A stretch of 64,000 bases of DNA from Chrysaora quinquecirrha (Eukaryota > Cnidaria > Scyphozoa > Semaeostomeae > Pelagiidae): contig JACTAT010000037.1 in NCBI GenBank assembly GCA_014526335.1, positions 13,599,724 through 13,663,723 on the forward strand, in the 5' to 3' direction. The notes below the pieces were generated by a model. It saw nothing but the letters and a program-made list of their open reading frames with translations. It was not told the DNA's origin and made no database searches. Positions 42,246-53,800 of the stretch are shown here, piece by piece (within the stretch, counting starts at the first letter, position 1; every line of letters begins with the position of its first letter). The translations under genes were made by a program, and so were the position numbers.

Positions 42246-44810
42246 ATGATCTGCGACAAACTACAAATGGCATTTCTTGGCATGTTAATTTTGGTGCTCA
42301 AATTAGAACAACATTTAGCGGAATATATCTCGATATCTGTGCCAAACTGCAAGGATTCTAATTACAAAAGAAACCAAGAAACTAACGACGCAAGATGGTC
42401 TGTTCTTCGAGATGGGGATTTCATTATTCAAGGCATATTACCATTGGCATCCGAAACAAGTTCCTGTAGTACAATCGAACGGATTGGGCTTATCTCTATG
42501 TTTTCATTACAGTATGCAATCGATCAGATCAATGAAAACAATTTATTACTGGCAAACTATAGCATTGGCTATCAGATTGACAACAGCTGTTACAGTATAC
42601 CAACGGTAATGGCAAGAGGAATCGAGATAGTTTCACAATATAGACCAGAATCAGTTTGCAAAGCAAGGACATGCATTGAAGAGTCCGACAAACTTAGGCC
42701 AATCACGGCCGTTATTGGCACACAAAATTCATATACTTCCATTCCACTTGCAAGCCTGTTTGGTCTTTATAAGATTCCTCAGATCAGTCCAACAGCATCA
42801 AGTAGACTACTAAGTAAAAAGAGTTTGTATCCATCTTTCTTCAGGACGATTCCATCAGACACCCACCAAGCCATGGCTGTCTCAGACGTTTTGAAACATT
42901 TCAACTGGAATTATGTCTACGCTATAGGCAGCGATGATAACTACGGAAAACTGGGGATAAGTACAATGAACGAATATGCAGAAGAAATGGGTTTCTGCAT
43001 AGTTGAAGATGATTATATACCACATCTAATTCATGAAATGCAAATCAAAGCAAAGAAAATCGCAAATAGGTTAAAGGAAGTACCAAATGCCGCTGTCATT
43101 GTTATTTTTGCGTATGATGATCAGATACAGGTTTTAATGAAAGAAGTTCAAGATTTGGGATTAGAAAGAACATGGATTATGAGTGATGCATTTGATTTAT
43201 TCGACACAAATAAGGCTGGCATTAAGGAGACTTCCTTACGAGGAATACTAAGAGTTTCTCCAATAAACAGGAAAATCCCAGGGTTAAAAGAATATGTAAT
43301 GAAAAAGATTTCAAAAGAAGCACAGTGCAATAAGTTTCTTGAATTGTATTTAACACAGAGATTCGATTGTCGAATCAATAATACAGCAGTACTTTGTGCT
43401 AATGAGACATTGGAAAGCATGGCAAGTAAGATAACAAGTTATTCGAATTTCGCATTTGCGCATATTGTCGATGCATTGGATGCCACAGCACATGCATTAC
43501 AATCCACACTGCATAAAATGTGCAAAGACGACAAAGAAACAACATGTCCACTGTATAAAACTATTAATCCTCAGGTGCTAACCGAAGAGCTGCTTGCTGT
43601 GAAATTCAAGACATTTTACAACACAACATTCACTTTCAACAAGGATGGTGATCCAGTTAATTCATTCTATTACATTGATAACGTGCAGAAAGTTAACGGT
43701 AGGTTCAAATTTGTCAGTGTAGGCCAATGGGACCCTCAAGAACGTCTTCAAATACGCGAACAAGATATTGTGTGGCCATTATGGGCTCGTAATACGAGAC
43801 CTAGATCTGTTTGTAATGACGATTGCCATCCAGGGCAATACGTGTCCGCAAGAACTGAGTGCTGCTGGAGCTGCCAACGATGTCCTCTTAATCAAATAAG
43901 CAAGGGTAAAAACATGTATAACTGCACTAAATGTCCGGATGGATCCACTGCTAATAAGCATGCAACTGAATGCTTGAAGAATACATTGCATATTCTTACT
44001 GCAGAGACAGCTGCGGGTATCTCTATTACCATCATTAACAGTATTGGGATAGTATTAAATGCTGCAATTTATATAGGATATCACAAATATCTAAAATACC
44101 ATCTGACGATAATGCCACATCATCATTATATTTCAATGGTTCAAGTAACCCTTTCCTTTATGTACGGGACTTTATTACTAATGCATCGCACAGAAGCCTA
44201 CTGCAGTATAACAGGCATTTTGAGTTCTTTACTTTTGACTGGCTTTGCTGTACTACTGATGGCCAAAACCCATTTCTTCATAAAGGTCGTTCGCAGGTTT
44301 ATCCTCCCTGTTTCAAGGATGTCTTTGGCGTGGTCTCACTGCATTTTGATGATGATATTAATGCTGATACATATTGTGTTGTTAGTAGCTTGTTTGGTAC
44401 ATGATCCACTTGACATAGTTAAAGAAATATCAACAGGTTCAAGAGAAATATCATTAACTTGCTATGGAAAATTCAGCGTACTTCAGTTCATTACACTTCT
44501 GTGTTATCCTTTATTATTGTTAGTTTTAGCAACTATTCTTGCATTCAGAGAGAGAAGTGACGAACAAAACCACGGGGAAGCTAAATACCTGAATTTCACA
44601 GCAATCGCAATGTGCATTGTCGTTGTTGCATCCATGCCTACGTTTAGATTTGTCACTGGAATATACAGATCTATTGTCTTGGCGTTTACGTATGACGTGT
44701 TTGCTTTTACGTACATTGGATGTCTTAAAATTCCAAGACTTTACGTCGTTTTTACTAATAAGATTAAAGGAGTGGAACATGGTGAGGTTATAGCCAGGGT
44801 CGATTCCTAA
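42246..44810 (+). CDS. Class C GPCR paralogue, intronless
   Basis: ATG at 42246, 854 aa, no introns. A short hydrophobic signal peptide (about residues 7-25) is followed by a Venus-flytrap domain to about 510, an NCD3G cysteine block (about 520-578) and seven membrane segments (about 585-830). The tail is only about 20 residues, much shorter than in the minus-strand paralogue. Pocket-type residues are similar: NSYTS, ISPTASSR, RTIPSD, SDDNYG and MSDAF. Shared words with the 30.6-kb receptor (RGIEIVS-YRP-SVC, ASSRLLSK, SFFRTIP, WNY--A-GSDD-YGKL) show a duplication. Differences in the pocket (ISPTAS for ISYQAS) and tail suggest different ligand or signalling. The two genes point away from each other with the fucosyltransferase between them. 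Two AATAAA signals follow at 44819-44824 and 44850-44855. Confidence 0.92.
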   Translation: MICDKLQMAFLGMLILVLKLEQHLAEYISISVPNCKDSNYKRNQETNDARWSVLRDGDFIIQGILPLASETSSCSTIERIGLISMFSLQYAIDQINENNLLLANYSIGYQIDNSCYSIPTVMARGIEIVSQYRPESVCKARTCIEESDKLRPITAVIGTQNSYTSIPLASLFGLYKIPQISPTASSRLLSKKSLYPSFFRTIPSDTHQAMAVSDVLKHFNWNYVYAIGSDDNYGKLGISTMNEYAEEMGFCIVEDDYIPHLIHEMQIKAKKIANRLKEVPNAAVIVIFAYDDQIQVLMKEVQDLGLERTWIMSDAFDLFDTNKAGIKETSLRGILRVSPINRKIPGLKEYVMKKISKEAQCNKFLELYLTQRFDCRINNTAVLCANETLESMASKITSYSNFAFAHIVDALDATAHALQSTLHKMCKDDKETTCPLYKTINPQVLTEELLAVKFKTFYNTTFTFNKDGDPVNSFYYIDNVQKVNGRFKFVSVGQWDPQERLQIREQDIVWPLWARNTRPRSVCNDDCHPGQYVSARTECCWSCQRCPLNQISKGKNMYNCTKCPDGSTANKHATECLKNTLHILTAETAAGISITIINSIGIVLNAAIYIGYHKYLKYHLTIMPHHHYISMVQVTLSFMYGTLLLMHRTEAYCSITGILSSLLLTGFAVLLMAKTHFFIKVVRRFILPVSRMSLAWSHCILMMILMLIHIVLLVACLVHDPLDIVKEISTGSREISLTCYGKFSVLQFITLLCYPLLLLVLATILAFRERSDEQNHGEAKYLNFTAIAMCIVVVASMPTFRFVTGIYRSIVLAFTYDVFAFTYIGCLKIPRLYVVFTNKIKGVEHGEVIARVDS

Positions 44811-44818
44811 ATGGCAGA

Positions 44819-44855
44819 AATAAATGCATTTGATTGCAGAAAAATTCTTAATAAA
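44819..44855 (+). terminator. Poly(A) signals of second receptor
   Basis: Two AATAAA copies lie 9 and 40 bases after the stop, so the 3' UTR is probably very short. Confidence 0.55.
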
Positions 44856-44859
44856 CTAC

Positions 44860-46125
44860 ATCTTCTGGAGGGTAGTGCCAAAAAGAGACAGGAATAACGG
44901 TCGGTCGTTGCTTGGCATGTAAGTCAATTTACTAAAGAAGAGCATCGTAGGGAAGATTTCTTACCTAATATCCTCGTACTCCATAATATTTCACTATTGT
45001 CGTTTTACATGTTCGCACACTTGTAATTACTGCCCTTATGTTGTAGACTATTATCAGAACATTGCAATTTGGTATTGGAGCAATATCATTAATTTATCAG
45101 CAATTTAATGACGTGGATTTGATATAAAAAAGAAACTATTTAAGATATTAGAGATATGCAAAGCATATGGCCCTAAAATAGGCCCACTCCTCCGCCCCGG
45201 TGTCGTGGAAGCCATATAAATATGACGAAATGGGCGTTAACGTAGACTCAAGGAAAACCTAGCTAAACAATTCTTCATAGATGGACCAGTGTCACCTTCA
45301 TCGATGCGATTTTCTGATTTTCATGATTATGATTTGCCTTTGAAATAGTTTGATCTAAATTGATTGTGAGCATTTCTCCATTCTTTTGACTTTGGCGTTT
45401 GTTCATGACTGCTATCTGTATTCTGGAATTGAAAACGGACAAATCAATTACTGTAAAAAAAAGACTAAAAATTAGCAAAAGTTGGAAACTTAATAAATAG
45501 GCGTGGGATCCTAAAGTCGCAACGACAGGTGTACAAGCAGGTAGTGATAGTAGACATATTCTGAGGAAGTCAAAAACATCGATATTGTGGCAACAGAAAC
45601 ACATTTTCTCGGACCAACCCAGTCATAAGTGAGAAAAAATTCAAGTTATCCTATTCTGAACTTCGAAAGCGGTCGGCTCAGCAGGTTAAGAGGATTTCTT
45701 AACCTTCTGCACGAAGGCAGACTTCCGAGAGACTCTCAATTTCACCAGTCCTTTTTCCATTTTGATATCTAATCAAACTTGAAACAAATTTGCATCAAAC
45801 TCAAATCGAAAATGAATTCGAGAATTCGAAAAAAAAGATTTGCCTGTAACGAATTAAAAAAAAAGCGTAATTGAATGAGAACCTAAATATCCATCCGTTG
45901 TCGATGTTTTGTATTCGATATTTGTTTGAGAAATGTATTTCTTTCTCTGCAAAGTCTCCCGTTTTCAGAATTTGTTAGGCTTAGAATTTTTAATCAAATA
46001 CTCCATTGATATGCTGTGGTTTGTTCTCAAAAGTCTGCCAAACCTTTACCTTCATGCAGAACTTGCTGAGCCTACCATTTTCGAAATTCAAAATTCGACA
46101 ACTTTAATTTTTCGTCACTAATGAC
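44860..46125. other. Intergenic, nothing recognised
   Basis: No supported gene. I looked here on the minus strand for the missing last exon of TRMT11 and did not find it. Confidence 0.45.
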
Positions 46126-46129
46126 TGGA

Positions 46130-46800
46130 TTGGTACTAGTAAATGTGTTTCTATTGCCACAATATCGGTATTTTGACTTCTTCAGATGATGTCTACTACA
46201 ATTACTTTCATTAGCACCAATCTTTAGCAAAATTGAACAATTTTTAATTTTGTTACATCTGATTCAATTTTTACCAAAACGATTTACACTGTTGCGATTG
46301 AAGCCTATGATATCTAACACCATCAGCCACTTTTGTACTAAATTTAAGCAAAATCTTCTATTTTTTGTCACTTATGACTGGATTGGACCTGGTAAGCGTG
46401 TTAATGTTGCCATTGAAGCACCAACATCGAAATTTTGACTTCATCATATGATGTCTACTGCCATCACCCATTTGTGTACCAAACTTAAATAAAATTGAAC
46501 AACGTACATTTTTGTCATGTCTGACTACAGTTCTTCCCGAAAGTGTGCCATTGGTACCACGGAAGGCTATGAGATCTACCATCATAGCCAATTTTTTGAG
46601 ATATTAAACTGGACTTGTTCCAAAAAATGTGTCACTGGTTTCATGGAATGAATGGAATTGAATGGCACCAATGGCCAGGATACCAAAATTTCGGCTTTTT
46701 CGTAGGGTGTCTGCTACCACCACCCACCTCTGCATCAAATGTTAGCAGCGTCGGGTATTTTTCCATTTTCGACCATTTTCATCGTCTTGGTCCAGGACTG
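46130..46800. repeat. Imperfect ~245-bp tandem repeat
   Basis: Blocks beginning GACTGGATTGG(A/T) recur near 46122 and 46377. Each includes a run with ATTTTGACTTC, GATGATGTCTACT and a later GAAGCCTATGATATCTA-like word, and a third partial copy follows to about 46790. Divergence is high, so the array is old. Confidence 0.6.
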
Positions 46801-47126
46801 GGCCGCAAAGATGGGAAGGTTTAAAAGGAAAGAGCAGCCAAGAATAAAACTGAACAGTTATCTGAGTCTTATTCTTAAGGTATATTTTATGGATAATTGC
46901 TCAGCATAACAGTTCGTTAAAACGAATTATGCCTATGCAGCTTGAGAAATCTACAAATAACATTAAGAGCTGTGGAAATGAAAGTTCGCCTCTTATTTCT
47001 CGCCTACAGATTCTTCAACAAAGAAAAAAACGATATGGTAGTGTAATATCTTCGAGAGGGCATAAACAGAGAGACTGCTACATCTTGATATCCGAACGAA
47101 ACTAATACAAATCAATGAATAATGTT

Positions 47127-47815
47127 ACCGTATTTCCTCTAATAAACGCCGCCCTCAGATAAACGCCACTCTCTATTAAACGCCGCACTTCGAGACGAAC
47201 CTTTGTAATAAACGCCACCCTCTAATAAACGCCGCTGTCTATTAGACGCCGCACTTCGAGCCGAGCCTCTGTAATAAACGCCGCCATCTAATAAACGCCA
47301 CTCTCTATTAAACGCCGCACTGCTAGCCGAACCTTTGTAATAAACGCCGCCCTCTAATAAACGCCATTCTCTATTAAACGCCGCACTGCTAGCCGAACCT
47401 TTGTAATAAACGCCGCCCTCTAATAAACGCCATTCTCTATTAAACGCCGCACTTCTAGCCGAACCTTTGTAATAAACGCCGCCCTCTAATAAACGCCGCT
47501 CTCTATTAAACGCCGCATTCTGGAAAGGGGCGTTTATTAGAAAAAAAACCAAACAAGAAATCACAAATTAGTTGATACGAATTCACTTGTTTTTTATCAA
47601 CAAATTTTTGTTTATTTTACCACAACGTAAACACTTCTTCAGTAAACTCTACATTTTTCACACAATCTTTTGTTTTTGGGAAAGAAAACATTGTTTAAAG
47701 TCAGTTTATCTATTTTCTCATTTCTCGTTTTGAAATAAACGCTACCCTCTGATAAACGCCGTTCTCTAATAAACGCCGTATTTGAAAGCTTGATTATGTA
47801 ATGAGGAAATACGGT
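47127..47815. mobile_element. TIR element with ACCGTATTTCCTC ends
   Basis: ACCGTATTTCCTC at 47127 and GAGGAAATACGGT ending 47815 are perfect inverted 13-mers. Inside, AATAAACGCC-rich units of about 66 bp repeat roughly six times at 47135-47540, and shorter copies lie near the right end (47736-47780). The minus-strand open frame over the repeats (EWRLLEGGVYYKGS repeated) is a repeat artefact. It sits just downstream of the TRMT11 exon at 47893. Confidence 0.85.
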
Positions 47816-47892
47816 ATTTAGAACACAAAGAAACAATAAAAATTAACCATAGGGAGTCTAGAATCCAAATACTATAGATTGCTGATACTAAC

Positions 47893-50800
47893 CTTGAAAT
47901 GAGATCTTTTAACCATAGTTATAAGTCGTCTAGATATTTTAGATGTTAATTTTTGTTCACTGTTGGCCGTGATTTCAAAGCATGGATGTTGGTGCACCAG
48001 TTCATGTGTATAACTATGATACAATGGAATATTACAGAAAAATTACATGTTAGAAGAAAGAACTATTTAAGAAAATAGACATTCCATAGCTTTTCTAAAG
48101 CCCATATAATGCGTGAAATGAGTGAGGATATACCCAGCCATTCAACTGAAGGCTGAACATAGCCAAAACACAAAAAAGTCAAACGGGAGGACAGCCTTGG
48201 GAATTACCTGGAGAGTTATTCGGTGTGGAAACACCGTTGGCTCTCTGGTCATGCAGTCCAGGTTCGAATCCCATACATTTTGATATGCCACTTATCAAAG
48301 AATCCTATCCGAAATGATATACATTTCATTTTTCTAGTCTAGCTGACAATATACAGTCAACTCTGTTTAATTCGAACTCGTGTAATTCGAACTTCTACTA
48401 ATTCGAACGAAATTCTCAGGTTGCTTGAAAAGCACCAAACAAATACTTACAAAAAACCTTTATAATTCGAACTTTCTGCGAAAAAACTGACGATTTTAGC
48501 TCTTAATTTCAATCAATGTTTTCTAAAATTGATGTTGTGATGATTTTTGACGGTTTTCACGTAAAGCCGAAAAAAGCAAAGAACTACACCCGATTTCTTC
48601 AGAAAGCTCTGAAAGATTACGGCCTTGCATACCTTTGTGTTCCGCTTTTTATCGAAAGTCCAAAAAGTTGTGACTGAAAATTGTTTTTATTTGTTTACAA
48701 ATGCTAAATGTTGCGATTATATGGATAAACACTATAACACAAGTATCTAGGGATAGCTGATGCAAAATCTGAAGTTTTGGGGGGTAAATTCGTATAAATC
48801 GAACTTTTTGTAGCTAATTCGAATGTTTCCACGATCCCCCAGAGAGTTCGAATTAGACAGAGTTGCCTGTACCTTTAAGCGATCTAGTATGGCCACGGGA
48901 AATGCTATTTAGAATATCTGGGCAAAACTCTTATATTTTCAGTAACAGGTACGAAATTCTCGAAAAGGTATTCTAACTGACAATTGCTTTTAAAATTCAT
49001 AGTCATTTGATCCTCGTGTCATGGTCCTCTTATTGTTGTTAAGTAGTTTATAAGTAGTCTAATCCGTAATATGTATTGTAAATTTTTGGAGACATATTAT
49101 ACAAAGTTTCGAAGAGGCAACTGGGAAGGAGCAAATGGGCTTGGGACGTGGGAGCGAAACAAGTAACCTCTAAACAAGACTTGCCCACCGAAGGGTATCA
49201 TACAAAATAAAAAGCTCGTCTAGCCAAAGTTATTTTCCCGAAGGTCTTGGTGGCACAAAACTGCTCAATATTTCAAAAAGACCCGTATCAACAAGATAAT
49301 AAACTTATGTCATGAATCCCTTGTAAGACTTCTCAATGCTCTAGTTCTATCACATCTCGATTACGGGAATGCTTTGCTGTTCGGACTTCCAGAATCGACC
49401 ATAAGACCAATGCAATGTATTCAAAATTCTGCGGCCAGGCTAGTACTCGGTCCGTCAAAATTCGAACATATCACTCCAGCTTTACAGAAGTTACAATGGT
49501 TGCCAATTAAATATCGCATACAATTTAAGATCATGACCATTGTTTACAAGGCATTTCATAATGTAGCTCCAGAATACATATGTGACTTGATTGAGTCCAA
49601 AACGTCAAAATATTCGCTATGCTCTGTCAATGGTATAATTCTTATGGAACGATGATCTCACCGGAAGACTTTCTTCTTTTAGATACAACGGACATTGGAC
49701 ATTATTGATTGTAAAGCGCCAAAGATAAATAAACTTTTTATTTGATTTCGCGCTATATAAGTTTTATTATTATTATTATAAACTTACGTAGGAGCATAAA
49801 CAGGCAACCAGTAAACAAGTCTTCCCCCAAGTCGTAAGTAGAGTGCAGCGAATTCTATCAAATCGATTATTATATCAGAAAGTTGATGCAGTGAACTTGT
49901 TGGAAACAGTGTGACATCCCTATAAAACGGAAGAGATTTTCATCACAATTCATTAAGCACGATAATTCATTAAGGTTAGTTTAGGGTAAGAAAACTATTG
50001 ATAACCCACGAACATAGAATTGATGCAAGAGAAATGAAGAAAAATTAGAAATTGGGCTAACTTACAAGTCTTTATCTGTTTCAGATGTAGTGTCTTCTTT
50101 TGCAGTGAGTTTTCGGCCTCCTTCTCTTATACCATAAGGAGCTAAAGCGATATTAAGATAAAAAGGCCAAAATAAAGAACGAAAATCAATGGACAAAACC
50201 GTGAAAATAAAACAGCAGTAACACTAAACCAAATAAAAAGAAAAGTGACAGAAATTTCATGTTACATTTGACATTGCTAAGGGAAGCTAACAGGAGCCTG
50301 AGGAGCCTCCGCTATGATTGATCTACTTAGCCAGCCACAGCCTCACACAGCACTAGCAAAGAAATGGAAATAAATTCACACTCCTACAACATTTTCAACT
50401 TGACAAGCCACAAAAAATAAAAAAGGAGGGTATTAAGCAAATAGAACATGAAAAATAGAACGATTAGAAAAGATATGAAAAACGAAATTAGAAAATAGCA
50501 AGCCAGCAAAATGTTGTTACAGAATCACACCATTTATAAAAGATAGGGCCGATGCACACGAGCACTGAAACTTTCTTAAAACAGCAGGCAACATTCCTCT
50601 AAATTCTAAATTCCTCAGTTTCCTTCTTACTTTTGAAATGGACATTTAACAGCAGATGCCAATTACAGTAATTTCTGTTGACATTACTGTTAATTATTTT
50701 GGATCCAAACAACTTCAATGGAAAGATCACTGGCTGAAAAAGCTAAAGAAATTTCTATCAAAACAAAATGATTCCCGTGAAAATTTGTACCGCATTTGCA

Positions 50801-53800
50801 AAAATTTCAGAGATAGGTTTTGAAAGACCTTGGAAATCTTTGATTAATTCATTCTTTGATATATTTCATGGGTTAAACAGCCGTTTTGCGTCTCTGGGTA
50901 GCAACCAAATGGGAAAGAAGACAAAAAGAGCATTATTCGTTGCTGTTTCCATTGCGTTTTACTAAGTCTTTCATTTCATTTAATGACGTTCATGACAACC
51001 TATCATCCCCAGGAATCAGTTAAATTTTATTTTTATCAAAACGCACGATTTCCTATTGCAAATCTAATGAAAACATGCCTCCGAAGGTCCAAGATTCCAG
51101 GGAAGACGAGAGAGTGAGAGAAGCGTTAATCCCTGATGACAGGAAACGCGAAGAAAACAATCGACTTGTGAAAATCAAGGGCCTTCCAGAGGTCCTCAAT
51201 TTTATTAGTCGGCCCTTTTCATCCGTTCTTGAGAACGTTCTTGAGAAAATCGACCAAAATCGACCATGCACACGGCGCAGCGAGGTGTAAACTCGCTAAA
51301 TGCCTAGAAGAATGTAAGAAAGTTGCCCGTGTGCATCGCCCCATATTTTCAACAAATATTCTAGGATGAGAAAAATAACAATATCAACAATGGTAGGATT
51401 CTTACGATCTGTTATAATTGCATCGAACATTTCACAGCATCTAAGTGGTGTATGACAAACATCAGCAGCCATAACATCAACGTAATTATCCAATAAATCA
51501 TACTGGTGATAATTTGTACGAATTATTTCATCTCTTGCTAAAAAAATGACAATATCTCCCGTAAAATTTCCCAGTAAAACAAGCTGGACCAGAAGAATGA
51601 ATAAGATAAGAAAATGGATCTGAAGTGATAAGAGTCTCGAAAATTTTAATTCACGAAAATTTCAAGCGAGGAAAATTTAAATGTTGCCGAGATTCAAGGA
51701 AAAAAATTGGTTCTTAGGCAATATTTTTGTAAAATCTTTGAAAACAAATGGTCGTTACCTACTGCCATGGGAAAGAAAAAGGAATACACCTTTTCAACTA
51801 AGGGCCTCGTTTTCAAAAAAATTTTAAATTGTGTCACAGAAGCATTTCGACGTCAGATTCGAATTCAGCACCTTCGTTTTAGAGTTTGGGCAAATTTTTA
51901 CGCTTCTAGTCCTTACAATGTTCATTATATAGCGATTAAAAGTTTGAAAAGTTATAAAGGATTTGGCCGTGAAAAATGACTGGGGGTGTAAAATTTCACG
52001 GTCAAATCCTTTATAGATTTTCAAACTTTTCGTCACTGTAAAATCAACATCGTAAGGACTAGAAGCGTACAAATTTGCGTCAACACTAAAATAAAGGTGC
52101 TGAATTTGAATCTGGGGTCAAAATTTTTGTACGAACAAATTTTGACAAATTTTGAAAACGAGGCTCTTAGTTGAAAAGGTGTATTCAGCTTGCAATGCAA
52201 GGTTGATCAACAGTGTAGTAAATCAAGGAGATTAGATTAATGACTAAAATTCAATGCAAAAAGAAGCAGAACTCTTATTGGTAATTATGTAAATTATTGG
52301 CAAGATGTAAATATGAAAAAAGCAAACATTTGGGAAGGAAAAGAACCATTTTGGCAATTTTCAATCTACCACATCACATCCCCAAATATTTGTTCATCGA
52401 TATGCTTTCTAGGCATATGCATCAGTTGCTGAACTGCCTATAATAGATCGGTGGACATTGGTAACACCCGCCGAAGGAGGGAAGTAAAAGAGGTACAGAA
52501 ACCATAATATTGTAAAATATTTTGAGACTTGAAAGCTTGAAAATGCTCCTACTTTTCAAGAGTTTGATGTTGCTAGTTTTAGTTTTAGTTTTCGTGCCCT
52601 GTCATCATAAGAAATGACAAATCGACAATAAATTTTGAAGAGAGGAGGATTAGTGAAAAGACACTTTACTGGAAGAGTAACTAAGTTCTCCAAGGGCTTT
52701 GGGTAGGAATGTAAATGCTTATTTATTGAAGCTGGGCACTCTGTGGAGGCTTATGATCAGCAGCCTTGGCCTTTTCTATTCTAAATGAAAAAGAAAAGAA
52801 AAAATTGCTACCTCGCCACTGATTGTTTCCTGCTCTTGAAGACCTACCTAAAGAAGAACATTATAACAGAAATTTACACGTATTTTAGAACTAAGTGGCG
52901 TCATCAGTGATATCCAGATAAAAAAGAGGATGCTGTTTTTGGAAAGACGTTAACGTAAATGAAAACCCTTTGTATTAATACGAAGCACAGAAGAAAACTA
53001 GGTCTCGGATGTTAAACTGCAATATGTACATCGGTTGAAAAACTTTTTGCGAAACGCTGACATAAGAGCTTTGTTTCAAAAAAACTCGTAAGTGAAAGAA
53101 ACACAACATAAAAAGTGATATCAGGGATAATACTAACCTCTTCCATAGATGATTGTTTTGTCAATATCACTTCCTGCAGTATATGCACCGAAATGAGCAC
53201 AACAAATCAATATGCTGCCTGAAAAGAAAAATAAAACAGTACACAGGGATGCTATGAAGTTTATAATTAGCAGTTTCTTATACCTTAAAAATGCAAAATC
53301 AATAATACGACTATCAGCTCCATCAAAAAAAACAACCTCCGAGAAAAGGTACCAAAATATCAAACGCTATATTTGAATTCAAGCCCTCCCAATTATAACC
53401 CCACCACATTAGAATTATACATTATTGAGCACCAAAGATAACTACTAACGAAAAAGTTGTTTCGATGGTCTTTGAAGCAAATTTTTTCATGTCTATACCC
53501 CCCTAATTTATGCCCCTGCTGATTGCAAGCCTAATGATTTGAACAGTAGCAATGACAGAAGTACAGTACTTGGATCGAAATTTTACGGTACAGAAGCCAA
53601 TGATAAAAGAAATTTATTATAACCATTATACCCAACATCATTCAAAAGATGACATACAGTAATTTGGATGGACTTACACTCGTTTTTTTTTAAGTAACTA
53701 TGCTCTAAGCCATAAAGTAGGGTTTCTTGACTTTGAGCACAATTGGTATAGTAAAAGTTTCTTGCAGAGTTTCTTAACTTAGAAATTGACAATTCTAAAA

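Noticed and set aside
46860..46960. HNSF-like word on the minus strand near 46910 as the TRMT11 last exon
   Set aside because: A stop follows at once, and the preceding residues do not fit the family.
47139..47564. Minus-strand frame of repeated WRLLEGGVYYKG
   Set aside because: It comes from the 66-bp repeat inside a TIR element.
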